DNA of 64,000 nucleotides, taken from positions 2,792,501 to 2,856,500 of the forward strand of contig NZ_CP061035.1 of assembly GCF_016743815.1 (NCBI RefSeq), in the 5' to 3' direction. A model generated the notes under the pieces. The model was not told the origin of the DNA. It saw only the letters and a list, made by a program, of their open reading frames with translations, and searched no databases. The translations under genes were made by a program, and so were the position numbers. This stretch comes from Sphingomonas aliaeris (lineage in GTDB: Bacteria > Pseudomonadota > Alphaproteobacteria > Sphingomonadales > Sphingomonadaceae). Position 1 is the first letter of the stretch, and every line of letters starts with the position of its first letter. This document shows, piece after piece, positions 11,581-20,026 of this stretch.

Positions 11581-13035
11581 ATGAATTTCGCACAACTCGG
11601 CTTGGCCGAACCTTTGGTCCGCGCGCTCGAAGCGAAGGGCTATACCACCCCCACCCCGATCCAGCAGCAGTCGATCCCGACGCTGTTGCAGGGCCGCGAC
11701 CTGCTCGGCATCGCGCAGACCGGCACCGGCAAGACCGCGGCCTTCGTGCTGCCGTCAATCCAGCGCATGGTGGAGGCGCCGAAGCAGATCCATCCGACGC
11801 ATTGCCGCATGCTTGTCCTTGCGCCGACGCGCGAACTGGCCAGCCAGATCGCCGACAGCGCACGTGATTACGGCAAGTTCAGCAAGATGAGCGTCGCCAC
11901 CGTGTTCGGCGGTACGAGCATCAACAAGAACCGTCAGGACATGAGCCGCGGCGTCGACATCCTGGTCGCCACGCCGGGTCGCTTGCTCGACTTGATCGAA
12001 CAGCGCTTCGTCAGCCTCGCGATGCTGGAAATCCTCGTCCTCGACGAAGCCGACCAGATGCTCGACCTCGGCTTCATCCACGCGCTGCGCAAGATCGTCC
12101 GCATGTTGCCGAAGCAGCGCCAGACCTTGTTCTTCTCCGCGACGATGCCGAACGCGATCCGCGAACTGGCCGACCAGTTCCTGAAGGATCCGGCAACCGT
12201 GAAGGTCGCGCCGGTATCCACCACGGCGGAGCGCGTCGAGCAGTTCGCGACGCATGTGAACCAGGGCGAGAAGCAGGCGCTGCTGACGATCCACCTGCGC
12301 AACCCGGAAATCGAGCGTTGCCTGGTCTTCACGCGCACCAAGCACGGTGCCGACCGCGTCGTGAAGTTGCTGGGTCATGCCGGCATCGCCGCCAACGCGA
12401 TCCACGGCAACAAGAGCCAGCCGCAGCGCGAACGTGCGCTGGGCGAGTTCAAGTCGGGCAAGGTCAAGGTCTTGATCGCGACCGACATTGCCGCACGCGG
12501 CATCGACGTCTCGGGCGTCAGCCACGTGTTCAACTTCGAACTGCCGAACGTTCCGGAACAGTATGTCCACCGCATCGGCCGCACCGCGCGTGCGGGCGCA
12601 TCGGGCGTGGCGATCAGCTTCGTGGCGGATGACGAGAAGAGCTACCTGCGCGACATCGAGAAGCTGACGCGCGTCAAGCCGACGATGATGCCGCTGCCGG
12701 AAGGCTTCACCGCCGAAGCCGCGAAGATCAAGGCCAACCGTCCGGCCGGCAGCGACGATGATCGCCGCCGCGACGATTCGGGCCGTCACCGTGCGCCGCC
12801 CAAGGCGACGCATTCGGCGCGTCCGACCGGCCAGCGTGCCGACGGTGCCGCGCGTCCGGCGGGTCATTCCGAAGGCCGTGGCGGCGACAATCGCGGTGCC
12901 CGTCCCGCGGGTGCAGGTCGTCCCGGCGGTCAGGGTCGTCCGGGTGGCCAGGGTCGCCCCGGCGGCAACGGCCCGCGTCGCCAGGGTGCCGGCGGCGGTG
13001 GCGGCGGTGACCGTCGTTCGCCAGCCGCTGGCTGA
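11581..13035 (+). CDS. rhlE: DEAD-box RNA helicase, RhlE type
   Basis: ATP-dependent RNA helicase of 484 residues. Motifs run in order: Q motif (FAQLGLAEPLVRAL to TPTPIQQQSIP), Walker A AQTGTGKT, PTRELASQ, TPGRLLDL, DEAD, SAT, RCLVFTRTKHGAD, ATDIAARGIDV and HRIGRTARAG. The last roughly 110 residues are a low-complexity basic tail with repeated GRPGG/GQGRPGG units (RG-rich), likely an RNA-binding extension. ATG at 11557 would add eight residues. RhlE proteins act in ribosome assembly and mRNA turnover. The roughly 240-base divergent spacer may hold a cold-shock-type leader, but I see no specific motif. Confidence 0.9.
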   Translation: MNFAQLGLAEPLVRALEAKGYTTPTPIQQQSIPTLLQGRDLLGIAQTGTGKTAAFVLPSIQRMVEAPKQIHPTHCRMLVLAPTRELASQIADSARDYGKFSKMSVATVFGGTSINKNRQDMSRGVDILVATPGRLLDLIEQRFVSLAMLEILVLDEADQMLDLGFIHALRKIVRMLPKQRQTLFFSATMPNAIRELADQFLKDPATVKVAPVSTTAERVEQFATHVNQGEKQALLTIHLRNPEIERCLVFTRTKHGADRVVKLLGHAGIAANAIHGNKSQPQRERALGEFKSGKVKVLIATDIAARGIDVSGVSHVFNFELPNVPEQYVHRIGRTARAGASGVAISFVADDEKSYLRDIEKLTRVKPTMMPLPEGFTAEAAKIKANRPAGSDDDRRRDDSGRHRAPPKATHSARPTGQRADGAARPAGHSEGRGGDNRGARPAGAGRPGGQGRPGGQGRPGGNGPRRQGAGGGGGGDRRSPAAG

Positions 13036-13040
13036 TACCG

Positions 13041-13138
13041 ATCCTCCCCGGCACGGGGAGGTGGCAGCCTCAGGCTGACGGAGGGGGCCATCCACGGGCG
13101 GATCGCTGCTGGTGGAGAACCCCCTTCAATCCTCCGGG
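13041..13138. repeat. REP hairpin with decayed partner, intergenic
   Basis: The left arm CCTCCCCGGCACGGGGAGG is the same sequence as at 10206. The right half (GGAGGGGGCCAT, then AACCCCCTTCAATCCTCCGGGG) looks like a degenerate inverted copy. It fills the gap between the convergent helicase and nitroreductase genes. Confidence 0.7.
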
Positions 13139-13140
13139 GA

Positions 13141-13806
13141 TCAGGCTCGGATCGTAAGCCATTCCTCATCGGGAGCCCGCTCGCTGCGCACGCGGTTGGC
13201 GGGCTCTTCCGTATCTTCATACCCGATCGCCATGCCGCAGAAGAGCATCCGCTCGCGGGGCGTGCCCAGGAACGACGTTATGGTATCGGGATACATCGCC
13301 CAGCATTCCTGCGCGCAGGTGGCGAGCCCCGCCTCGACCGCCAACAGCATCACGTTTTGCAGGTACATGCCCAGATCGGCCCATTGCGGTGGCCCCATCT
13401 GGCGGTCGACCGTGCAGAACAAGGCCGCAGGCGCACCGAAGAACTGGAAGTTGCGCGCGAACCACGACATCCGCCCCGCTTTGTCTTCACGTGGAATGCC
13501 GATCTCGCGGTACATCGCCTCTCCGATCGCGAAGCGGCGGTCGCGATAGGGGCCGGTCAGCTTGTCGGGATAGATCGCATAGGCCGGTTCTTCCTTCTGG
13601 CCGGACGCCAGCTTCGCCATCATCTTCGCCTTCAGATCGACGAGTGGCTGCCCGACGATCACGTCGATGTGCCAGGGCTGCAGATTGCCCCCGGTCGCGG
13701 CGCGCCCGGCCTTGCGAACGATCATTTCAAGCACCGCACGATCGACCGGGCGATCCAGATATCCCCGCACCGATCGCCTTGCCGCTACGGCTTCGCTGAC
13801 ATTCAC
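13141..13806 (-). CDS. Nitroreductase-family FMN-dependent oxidoreductase
   Basis: Protein of 221 residues of the nitroreductase fold, which binds FMN and reduces nitro or enone compounds with NAD(P)H. Visible features are the N-terminal ARRSVRGYLDRPVD, the FMN-binding AATGGNLQPWHIDVI, and WADLGMYLQNVMLLAVEAGLATCAQECW, which packs in the dimer core. I place the start at a GTG (VNVSEAVAARRSVR) with GGAGCGGG upstream. The true electron acceptor is unknown. It is transcribed divergently from the thiolase gene. Confidence 0.87.
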   Translation of the reverse strand: MNVSEAVAARRSVRGYLDRPVDRAVLEMIVRKAGRAATGGNLQPWHIDVIVGQPLVDLKAKMMAKLASGQKEEPAYAIYPDKLTGPYRDRRFAIGEAMYREIGIPREDKAGRMSWFARNFQFFGAPAALFCTVDRQMGPPQWADLGMYLQNVMLLAVEAGLATCAQECWAMYPDTITSFLGTPRERMLFCGMAIGYEDTEEPANRVRSERAPDEEWLTIRA

Positions 13807-13898
13807 TGACCCGCTCCCATGGTTGCATAACCGACACTTGCCGAGTGCGGCGCTTTGGGCAAGAGAGGTTGCAAAGAACAACTGATAGGAGAGTCGAG

Positions 13899-15068
13899 AT
13901 GCCTGAAGCCTATATCGTCGAAGCGGTCCGCACGGCCGGTGGCAAGCGCGGTGGCAAGCTCGCCGGATGGCATCCCGCCGACATGGGCGGCGCAGTTCTC
14001 GACGCGGTGATCGATCGCACGGGGATCGATCCGGCGGCGGTCGAGGACGTCATCATGGGCTGCGTCAGCCAAGGCGGCGAACAGGGTTTCCAGATTGGCC
14101 GCGGCTCCGTGCTTGCGTCCAAGCTACCGGAAAGCGTTCCGGCCGTATCGATCGACCGGCAGTGCGGATCGTCGCAACAGGCGATCCAGTTCGCGGCGCA
14201 GGCGATCATGTCCGGCACGCAGGATGTCGTGATCGCCAGTGGCGTCGAAAGCATGACGCGCGTGCCCATGGGCGCGACCGGGATGCTGTTCGCCAAGGCG
14301 GGCTTGGGCACGTCCAAGTCGCCGCGCCAGGAGGCGCGATATCCGGGCGTGCAGTTCAGCCAGTTCATGGGCGCGCAGATGATCGCCGACAAATACGGCT
14401 TCACGCGCGAACAGCTGGACGAATATGCGCTTGAATCGCACCGCCGTGCGGCGGCGGCGACCGAGCGCGGCGCCTTCAAGGATGAGATCGTCGGCCTTAT
14501 GGTCGAAACGCCCGAGGGTGAGATCTGCCACGTGACGGACGAGGGCATCCGCTTCGACGCGACGTTCGAGGGCATCCACGCGGTCAAGCTGTTGCAGGAA
14601 GGCGGCGTGATCTCGGCCGCGAATGCCAGCCAGATCTGCGACGGGGCGAGCGCGGTGATGGTCGTCAGCGAACGCGCGCTGAAGGAACATGGGCTGACGC
14701 CTTTGGCCCGCATCCACAACCTGACGGTGACCGGCGGCGACCCCGTCGTGATGCTGGAGGAACCGCTGTTCGCGACCGACAAGGCGCTGAAGCGTGCCGG
14801 CATGAAGATCGAGGATATCGACCTGTACGAAGTGAACGAGGCGTTCGCGCCGGTGCCGCTCGCATGGCTGAAGCATGTCGGCGGCGATCCGGCGAAGCTG
14901 AACGTCAATGGCGGCGCGATCGCGTTGGGGCATCCGCTGGGCGCGTCGGGCACGAAGCTGATGGCGACGTTGGTACATGCGCTGCACAAGACCGGCGGGC
15001 GCTACGGCCTGCAGACGATGTGCGAAGGCGGCGGGATCGCCAACGTGACGATCGTCGAGCGGCTTTAA
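13899..15068 (+). CDS. Acetyl-CoA C-acyltransferase (thiolase)
   Basis: Thiolase of 389 residues, family-typical length. The nucleophilic cysteine is C89 in IDRQCGSSQQA. The general-base loops NEAFAP and GGAIALGHPLGASG and the second cysteine in CEGGGIAN are all intact. It cleaves 3-ketoacyl-CoA or condenses acetyl-CoA. A clear ribosome-binding site, AGGAGAG, precedes the ATG. The next genes encode an SDR dehydrogenase and a thioesterase, consistent with a short beta-oxidation or ketoacyl-CoA module rather than polyhydroxybutyrate synthesis, since no synthase is nearby. Confidence 0.9.
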   Translation: MPEAYIVEAVRTAGGKRGGKLAGWHPADMGGAVLDAVIDRTGIDPAAVEDVIMGCVSQGGEQGFQIGRGSVLASKLPESVPAVSIDRQCGSSQQAIQFAAQAIMSGTQDVVIASGVESMTRVPMGATGMLFAKAGLGTSKSPRQEARYPGVQFSQFMGAQMIADKYGFTREQLDEYALESHRRAAAATERGAFKDEIVGLMVETPEGEICHVTDEGIRFDATFEGIHAVKLLQEGGVISAANASQICDGASAVMVVSERALKEHGLTPLARIHNLTVTGGDPVVMLEEPLFATDKALKRAGMKIEDIDLYEVNEAFAPVPLAWLKHVGGDPAKLNVNGGAIALGHPLGASGTKLMATLVHALHKTGGRYGLQTMCEGGGIANVTIVERL

Positions 15069-15081
15069 TTGCGGGGAAGGC

Positions 15082-15110
15082 CGTCACCCCGGAACGGATC
15101 CGGGGTGACG
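15082..15110. repeat. GTCACCCCGGA palindrome, intergenic
   Basis: A 29-base near-perfect inverted repeat, CGTCACCCCGGA paired with TCCGGGGTGACG around a short loop, lies between the thiolase and SDR genes. It belongs to a different palindrome class from the CCTCCCC REPs. No T-run follows, so it is a repeat or mRNA-stabilising hairpin rather than a clear terminator. Confidence 0.7.
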
Positions 15111-15128
15111 CACTAAGGGGATACGATA

Positions 15129-15911
15129 ATGAACATCGACAACACCATTTCCGCAGTCGTTACGGGCGGGTCTTCCGGGCTGGGCGAAGCGACGGCTCGC
15201 GCGCTCGCGGCCAGAGGCGTTAAGGTCGCGATCTTCGATCTTCAGGCGGATAAGGGCGAGGCGGTCGCCGCGGATATCGGCGGCGTGTTCTGCGAAGTGA
15301 ACGTCACGTCGGATGAATCCGTCGATGCGGGCTTTGCCAAGGCACGCGCGGCACATGGTCAGGAATCGGTCCTGGTCTGCTGCGCTGGCACCGGCAACGC
15401 GATGAAGACCGCCAGCCGGTCGAAGGAAGACGGCAGCATCAAGCATTTCAGCCTGGAAGCCTTTAACTGGCTCATCCAGATCAATTTGGTTGGCACGTTC
15501 CGCTGCGTAGCGAAATCCGCCGCGGGCATGCTGACGCTGGAGCCGGGCGAGGATGGCGAACGCGGTGCGATCGTGATGACCGCATCCGTCGCCGCCGAAG
15601 ATGGCCAGATGGGCCAGGCCGCGTACAGCGCGTCCAAGGGCGGCGTCGTGGGCATGACCCTGCCGATCGCCCGCGACCTGATGAGCGAAGGCATTCGTAT
15701 CAACACGATCCTGCCGGGCATCTTCAACACCCCGCTGATGCAGGGTGCGCCGCAGGCGGTGAAGGACAATCTGGCCGCCAGCGTCCCCTTCCCCAAGCGC
15801 TTGGGCAACGCCGCCGAATATGCCAATCTCGCGCTGACCATGCTGGAAAACAGCTATTTCAACGGTGAGGACGTGCGTCTGGACGGTGCGATCCGCATGG
15901 CTCCGCGTTGA
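15129..15911 (+). CDS. SDR dehydrogenase, 3-hydroxyacyl-CoA dehydrogenase type II-like
   Basis: Short-chain dehydrogenase of 260 residues. It has the NAD-binding TGGSSGLG loop, D in IFDLQADKG (favours NAD), the catalytic serine in MTASVAAEDG and the YSASKGGV tyrosine/lysine pair. The insertion around KTASRSKEDGSIKHFSLEAF resembles HSD10-like enzymes that oxidise 3-hydroxyacyl-CoA. Placement right after a thiolase supports that step. AAGGGGATACGATA lies upstream of the ATG. Confidence 0.87.
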   Translation: MNIDNTISAVVTGGSSGLGEATARALAARGVKVAIFDLQADKGEAVAADIGGVFCEVNVTSDESVDAGFAKARAAHGQESVLVCCAGTGNAMKTASRSKEDGSIKHFSLEAFNWLIQINLVGTFRCVAKSAAGMLTLEPGEDGERGAIVMTASVAAEDGQMGQAAYSASKGGVVGMTLPIARDLMSEGIRINTILPGIFNTPLMQGAPQAVKDNLAASVPFPKRLGNAAEYANLALTMLENSYFNGEDVRLDGAIRMAPR

Positions 15912-15976
15912 CGCGCGGTGCGGCGATTGGCACGCTGTCGATCGCCGCGCGCAGACGCGGGCCCTAAGGAGAGACA

Positions 15977-16411
15977 ATGCCACGACCCGAAGCCTGGCGG
16001 CTCGACCCCGCATCCTATCCGCACCATGACGTGATCCAGACGCGTTTCCAGGATCTGGACGTGCTGGGCCATATCAACAACGTCGCGATGGCGGGCCTGT
16101 TCGAAAGCGCACGCGTCCGCTTCAACCGCGCGATGGCACTGAGCGGGTGGCACGGCCACCGCTGGCTGGTCGCGAACATCACGCTCAACTATCTGGCAGA
16201 AGGGCACTTCCCCGGCGACGTCGAAATCTCGACCGGCATCAGCGATATCGGAACGCGCAGCTGGCAGATCCTTGCCGCGGCATTCCAGGACGGCGACTGC
16301 ATCGCGACGTGCGACGCGGTACTGGTGATGAGCGGCGGCGGCGGCGCGACCGCCCTGCCCGAAGACTTCCGCGCGGGGCTGGAAAGACACAGGGTCACGC
16401 GACCGGGGTGA
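15977..16411 (+). CDS. Hotdog-fold acyl-CoA thioesterase
   Basis: Protein of 144 residues of the 4-hydroxybenzoyl-CoA thioesterase/YbgC-like hotdog family. The key segment is RFQDLDVLGHINNVAMAGLFESAR, with the conserved aspartate, His-Ile-Asn-Asn and glutamate. It probably hydrolyses short acyl-CoA released by the preceding thiolase/dehydrogenase pair. TAAGGAGAGACA gives a good ribosome-binding site. The stop lies inside a GGGGTGACA...TGTCACCCC inverted pair (about 16405-16470) that spans the gap to the pccA end. Confidence 0.85.
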   Translation: MPRPEAWRLDPASYPHHDVIQTRFQDLDVLGHINNVAMAGLFESARVRFNRAMALSGWHGHRWLVANITLNYLAEGHFPGDVEISTGISDIGTRSWQILAAAFQDGDCIATCDAVLVMSGGGGATALPEDFRAGLERHRVTRPG

Positions 16412-16492
16412 CAGCCGTACACCGGACGAGCTCACGGCGAACCCGTGCTGGCCGGCGTATGTCACCCCGCTTTCAGATCGGACGCTACCCCC

Positions 16493-18595
16493 TCACTCCA
16501 TCTCCAGGATCACCGCGTCAACCGCGAGACTGTCGCCGGTCTTCGCGTTGACCGACTTCACGACGCCCGCTTTCTCCGCGCGCAGGATATTCTCCATCTT
16601 CATCGCCTCCACCACGGCGAGCGCCTGCCCCGCCTCGACCTTGTCGCCGACACCCACGTCCAGCCGCATCAGCAGGCCGGGCATCGGGCACAGCAGGAAC
16701 TTCGACAGATCGGGCGGGATCTTCTCGATTAGATGCTGTGCATAAGGCGCGACGTGCGCGGGGAGTACGCGCGCCTGATGCGATGCGCCGCGCGCCGTCA
16801 GCTTGAAGCCGCCGCGCGTTCTCGCGATGCGGACGATCAGTTCCTCGTCGCCGATCTGCGCCGCGACGACGCGGTCGCCGGGCGTATATTCCAGCGCGAT
16901 GTCGATCTCCTCCCCGTCCACAGTCACGCCGTCGGTCGAGATCGATACGGCATGTTCGGCATCGCCGATCTTCACTGCCCAGTCGGATGGCGGGCGCAGG
17001 CGCTTGCCGAGTTGCCCGTCGATCCGGCGCGCGCGATCCGCCTCCGCCGTCGCGGCAAAGGCGGCAATCGCGGCGAAATTGCGGATCAGCGATGCGTCGG
17101 CGGGCGCACCGTGGAAACCGTCCGGATATTCCTCCGCGATGAAACCCGTCGTGATGTTGCCCGAGCGGAAGCGCGGGTGCTGCATCAGCGCCGATACGAA
17201 ATCGATATTGTTGCCCGGGCCGTCGATCTCGAACGCGTCGAGCGCGGCGATCTGTTCGTCGATCGCTTCCTCGCGCGTCGGTGCCCAGGTGATCAGCTTG
17301 GCGATCATCGGGTCGTAGAACATGCTGACCTCGCCGCCCTCGCGCACGCCGTCATCGACGCGGACATAGGGCTTTAGCTCCCCTCCCGCTTGCGGGAGGG
17401 GCTGGGGGAGGGAAGTTCCGGAGAGATCGCTCGCGGCAATGCCCTCCCCTAACCCCTCCCGAAGACGGGAGGGGGATTTGTAGGGCGTCTCGACGCTGGC
17501 GGGCGGATCGTAGCGTACCAGACGCCCGATGCTCGGCAGGAATCCGCGATACGGATCTTCGGCATAGACGCGGTTCTCGATCGCCCAGCCGCTCAGCGTC
17601 ACGTCGTCCTGCGTGAAGCCCAGATGCTCGCCATAAGCGACGCGGATCATCAATTCGACCAGATCGAGGCCGGTGATCGCCTCCGTCACGGGATGTTCGA
17701 CCTGCAGGCGGGTGTTCATTTCGAGGAAGTAGAACCCCTCCCCGCTCGTGTCCGCGCCCGACACGATCAGTTCGACCGTACCGGCGGAATAATAGCCCAC
17801 AGCGCGCGCCAGCGCGACCGCCTGCTCGCCCATCTTGCGGCGCATGTCGGGCGTGACGAAGGGCGAGGGCGCTTCCTCGACCACCTTCTGGTGGCGGCGC
17901 TGGATCGAGCATTCGCGTTCGCCGAGATAGACGATGTTGCCGTGCTGATCGCCCATCACCTGGATCTCGATGTGGCGCGGGCTTTCGATGAACTTCTCGA
18001 TGAAGACGCGGTCGTCGCCGAACGACGCCAGCCCCTCGCGCTTGGTCGCCTCGAACCCCTCGCGCACGTCCTGCTCGCTATAGGCGAGGCGCATACCCTT
18101 GCCGCCGCCGCCCGCGCTGGCCTTCATCATCACCGGATAGCCGATATCGGTCGCGATCCGCACCGCTTCCTCGGTATCCGCGATCTCGCCGAGGAAACCG
18201 GGGACGACGTTGACGCCTGCCGCCTTGGCGAGTTTCTTGGATTCGATCTTGTCGCCCATCGCGGCGATGGCTTTGGGCGGCGGGCCGACGAAGGCGATCC
18301 CGGCTTCGGCACAGGCCTTCGCGAAACTCTCACGCTCCGACAGGAAGCCATAGCCCGGATGGATGCAGTCCGCTCCGGTCTCACGTGCGGCGAGCAGGAT
18401 CAGGTCGGCGAGCAGATAGCTTTCGCCCGCTGGCGGTGGGCCGAGCCGCACCGCCTCGTCCGCCATCAGCACATGCGGGCTGCGCGCATCCGCGTCCGAA
18501 TAGACCGCGACGGTGGCGATCCCCATCTTCTTGGCAGTGCGCATGACGCGGCATGCGATCTCGCCACGGTTGGCGACCAGAATTTTCTTGAACAT
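16493..18595 (-). CDS. pccA: Propionyl/acetyl-CoA carboxylase alpha subunit (biotin carboxylase + BCCP)
   Basis: Biotin-dependent carboxylase subunit of 700 residues that carboxylates its own biotin and passes it to PccB. The N-terminal biotin carboxylase (MFKKILVANRGEIACRV; ATP-grasp KASAGGGGKGMR; EFIESPRHIE-like segment; EMNTRLQVEHPVTE) is followed by a BT linker and a C-terminal biotinyl domain with EAMKMEN near residue 665. Between VETPY and VRVDDGVREGGEVSM sits an extra block of 38 residues (about 372-409, SPSRLREGLGEG ... LPQPLPQAGGE). It is encoded by a REP doublet and is absent from ordinary family members. It is the last gene of the propionyl-CoA operon. Confidence 0.92.
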   Translation of the reverse strand: MFKKILVANRGEIACRVMRTAKKMGIATVAVYSDADARSPHVLMADEAVRLGPPPAGESYLLADLILLAARETGADCIHPGYGFLSERESFAKACAEAGIAFVGPPPKAIAAMGDKIESKKLAKAAGVNVVPGFLGEIADTEEAVRIATDIGYPVMMKASAGGGGKGMRLAYSEQDVREGFEATKREGLASFGDDRVFIEKFIESPRHIEIQVMGDQHGNIVYLGERECSIQRRHQKVVEEAPSPFVTPDMRRKMGEQAVALARAVGYYSAGTVELIVSGADTSGEGFYFLEMNTRLQVEHPVTEAITGLDLVELMIRVAYGEHLGFTQDDVTLSGWAIENRVYAEDPYRGFLPSIGRLVRYDPPASVETPYKSPSRLREGLGEGIAASDLSGTSLPQPLPQAGGELKPYVRVDDGVREGGEVSMFYDPMIAKLITWAPTREEAIDEQIAALDAFEIDGPGNNIDFVSALMQHPRFRSGNITTGFIAEEYPDGFHGAPADASLIRNFAAIAAFAATAEADRARRIDGQLGKRLRPPSDWAVKIGDAEHAVSISTDGVTVDGEEIDIALEYTPGDRVVAAQIGDEELIVRIARTRGGFKLTARGASHQARVLPAHVAPYAQHLIEKIPPDLSKFLLCPMPGLLMRLDVGVGDKVEAGQALAVVEAMKMENILRAEKAGVVKSVNAKTGDSLAVDAVILEME
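17371..17480. repeat. REP doublet (REPIN) inserted in frame inside pccA
   Basis: Two inverted copies of a G/C hairpin, CTCCCCTCCCGCTTGCGGGAGGGG and CCCCTCCCGAAGACGGGAGGGG, face each other around a spacer of about 40 bases. The same arm plan is seen intergenically near 58442-58571. On the coding strand, GCCCTA lies on both flanks, which could be a target duplication. The element keeps the reading frame open and contributes about 38 codons. Confidence 0.85.
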
Positions 18596-18597
18596 CT

Positions 18598-18993
18598 TTA
18601 CCTCAAATAGCGCACGACGCCGGAAACCCGTCGCCGGAGAAGTTCGGTCCGCTGGCGCGTCAGCGTGATCGAGCATTCAGAACCCAGTTCGCCGTAAGCT
18701 GTCCCGCCCGCTGCTTGACTTGCGACCATGCTGCATTCTGCAGCGCGATAACGAAGCCACGCGCGTTGGGACTCCAGTAGGCCCTGTGCGAGATCGGGCT
18801 TGTTTGCATTTTCGCGCCTGTTTTCGCGGTCTTCGCCGCGTAAAGCGGCTAAGGTGATAGGCCATTGTTGCGCCATCTCAGAATCTGCGAGCTGGTCCAC
18901 GCGCCCCAAGCACTGGCGATAATCCAATCCGGAACGACGTGCAGCGGCGTGACAATCCGAAACCGCTGCCAGTGCGATCAATAATGCGATCAC
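18598..18993 (-). CDS. LprI-like (DUF1311) secreted protein, second copy
   Basis: Small exported protein of 131 residues with a GTG start that overlaps the bioB stop (GTGA). The signal peptide is [16 protein letters not shown]. The mature part carries the DUF1311/LprI-N pattern: paired cysteines (RQCLGRV; AECSMV; SECSITL) and [16 protein letters not shown]. Known family members include lysozyme-inhibitor lipoproteins; the function here is unknown. It lies two bases ahead of pccA and is a paralogue-type neighbour of the gene at 20027. Confidence 0.78.
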   Translation of the reverse strand: MIALLIALAAVSDCHAAARRSGLDYRQCLGRVDQLADSEMAQQWPITLAALRGEDRENRRENANKPDLAQGLLESQRAWLRYRAAECSMVASQAAGGTAYGELGSECSITLTRQRTELLRRRVSGVVRYLR

Positions 18994-20021
18994 TCCGCCG
19001 CGACCCGCATCGGTTCCGCACCCGTCATCGCGCGCAGGCCGAGCTTCGCCATCAGCGCGGCGTCCGCGCTGTCGCCGGCATTTCCGGCGGTCAGCAGCTT
19101 GTCGCCGGTGAAGATCGAGTTCGCGCCGGCCATGAAGCACAGCGCTTGCGTCGCCTCCGACATGCTCTCGCGCCCGGCCGACAGGCGGACCATACTGAGC
19201 GGCATCGTGATGCGGGCGACGGCGACGGTGCGGACGAATTCGATATCGTCGATCTTGGCGAGCGGCGTATCGGCGAGCATGTCGCCCAGCACCGTTCCGC
19301 GGACCGGCACCAGCGCGTTGACCGGCACGCTTTCCGGATGGCGCGGCAGGGTGGCGAGTGCGTGGACGAAGCCGACCCTGTCCTCGCGCGTCTCGCCCAT
19401 GCCGACGATGCCGCCGCAACAGACATTGATACCCGCCTCGCGCACATGCTCCAGCGTGTCGAGCCGCTCGGCGAAGGTGCGCGTGGTGATGACCTGATCG
19501 TAGCGTTCGGGCGAGGTATCGATATTGTGGTTGTAGTAATCGAGCCCCGCATCGGCGAGCATCGCGGCCTGTGACGGCGTTAGCATGCCGAGCGTCATGC
19601 AGGTTTCCATGCCCATCTGGCGCACGCCCTTCACCATCTCGACGATCGCGGGCATGTCGCGATCCTTGGGGTTGCGCCATGCGGCGCCCATGCAGAACCG
19701 CTGCGATCCGTTATCCTTCGCCTGCGCCGCCATCTGCAGCACGGCGCGCGGGTCCATCAGCTTGGTCGCCTTGACCCCGCTATCGGCGGACTTGGACTGC
19801 GAGCAATATCCGCAATCCTCCGGGCAGCCGCCGGTCTTGATCGACAGCAGGGTACACAATTGCACCTGCCCCGCGGCGTGATGGCGGCGGTGCACGGTCT
19901 GCGCCTCGTACATCAGGTCGTCGAACGGCAGGTCGAACAAAGCGGCGATCTGCGCGCGGGTCCAGTCGGTCCTGACAAGCCCCTCCACTTCAGGGGAGGG
20001 GCTTTTCGCGGCAGTCAGCAT
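18990..20021 (-). CDS. bioB: Biotin synthase
   Basis: Radical-SAM enzyme of 343 residues that inserts sulphur into dethiobiotin. The 4Fe-4S motif is [11 protein letters not shown], followed by [12 protein letters not shown] and YNHNIDTS. The 2Fe-2S cysteines lie in ETCMTLG and [12 protein letters not shown]. It is out of place for a biotin operon: no bioFDA is near. Instead it lies between methylmalonyl-CoA mutase and the biotin-dependent carboxylase pccA, so its co-expression probably meets PccA's cofactor demand. The N-terminus ([20 protein letters not shown]) contains a stretch coded by a REP hairpin; the family core begins at VRTDW. Confidence 0.93.
   Translation of the reverse strand: MLTAAKSPSPEVEGLVRTDWTRAQIAALFDLPFDDLMYEAQTVHRRHHAAGQVQLCTLLSIKTGGCPEDCGYCSQSKSADSGVKATKLMDPRAVLQMAAQAKDNGSQRFCMGAAWRNPKDRDMPAIVEMVKGVRQMGMETCMTLGMLTPSQAAMLADAGLDYYNHNIDTSPERYDQVITTRTFAERLDTLEHVREAGINVCCGGIVGMGETREDRVGFVHALATLPRHPESVPVNALVPVRGTVLGDMLADTPLAKIDDIEFVRTVAVARITMPLSMVRLSAGRESMSEATQALCFMAGANSIFTGDKLLTAGNAGDSADAALMAKLGLRAMTGAEPMRVAAE
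19977..20004. repeat. Solo REP hairpin within the 5' end of bioB
   Basis: AAGCCCCTCC, loop ACTTCA and GGGGAGGGGCTT form a hairpin of the same class as the REP arms elsewhere in the window. It begins about 17 bases inside the bioB reading frame and encodes [10 protein letters not shown]. Being next to the start codon, it could affect translation of bioB. Confidence 0.7.
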
Positions 20022-20026
20022 ATCAC

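Noticed and set aside
12850..13020. Tandem GGTCGTCCGGGTGGC-like repeats
   Set aside because: These are codons for the RG-rich tail of the helicase, not a minisatellite or CRISPR.
15925..15945. TTGGCACGCTGTCGATCG as a second sigma-54 promoter before the thioesterase gene
   Set aside because: GG is not followed by GC at the required ten-base spacing, and the gene lies within a co-directional run.
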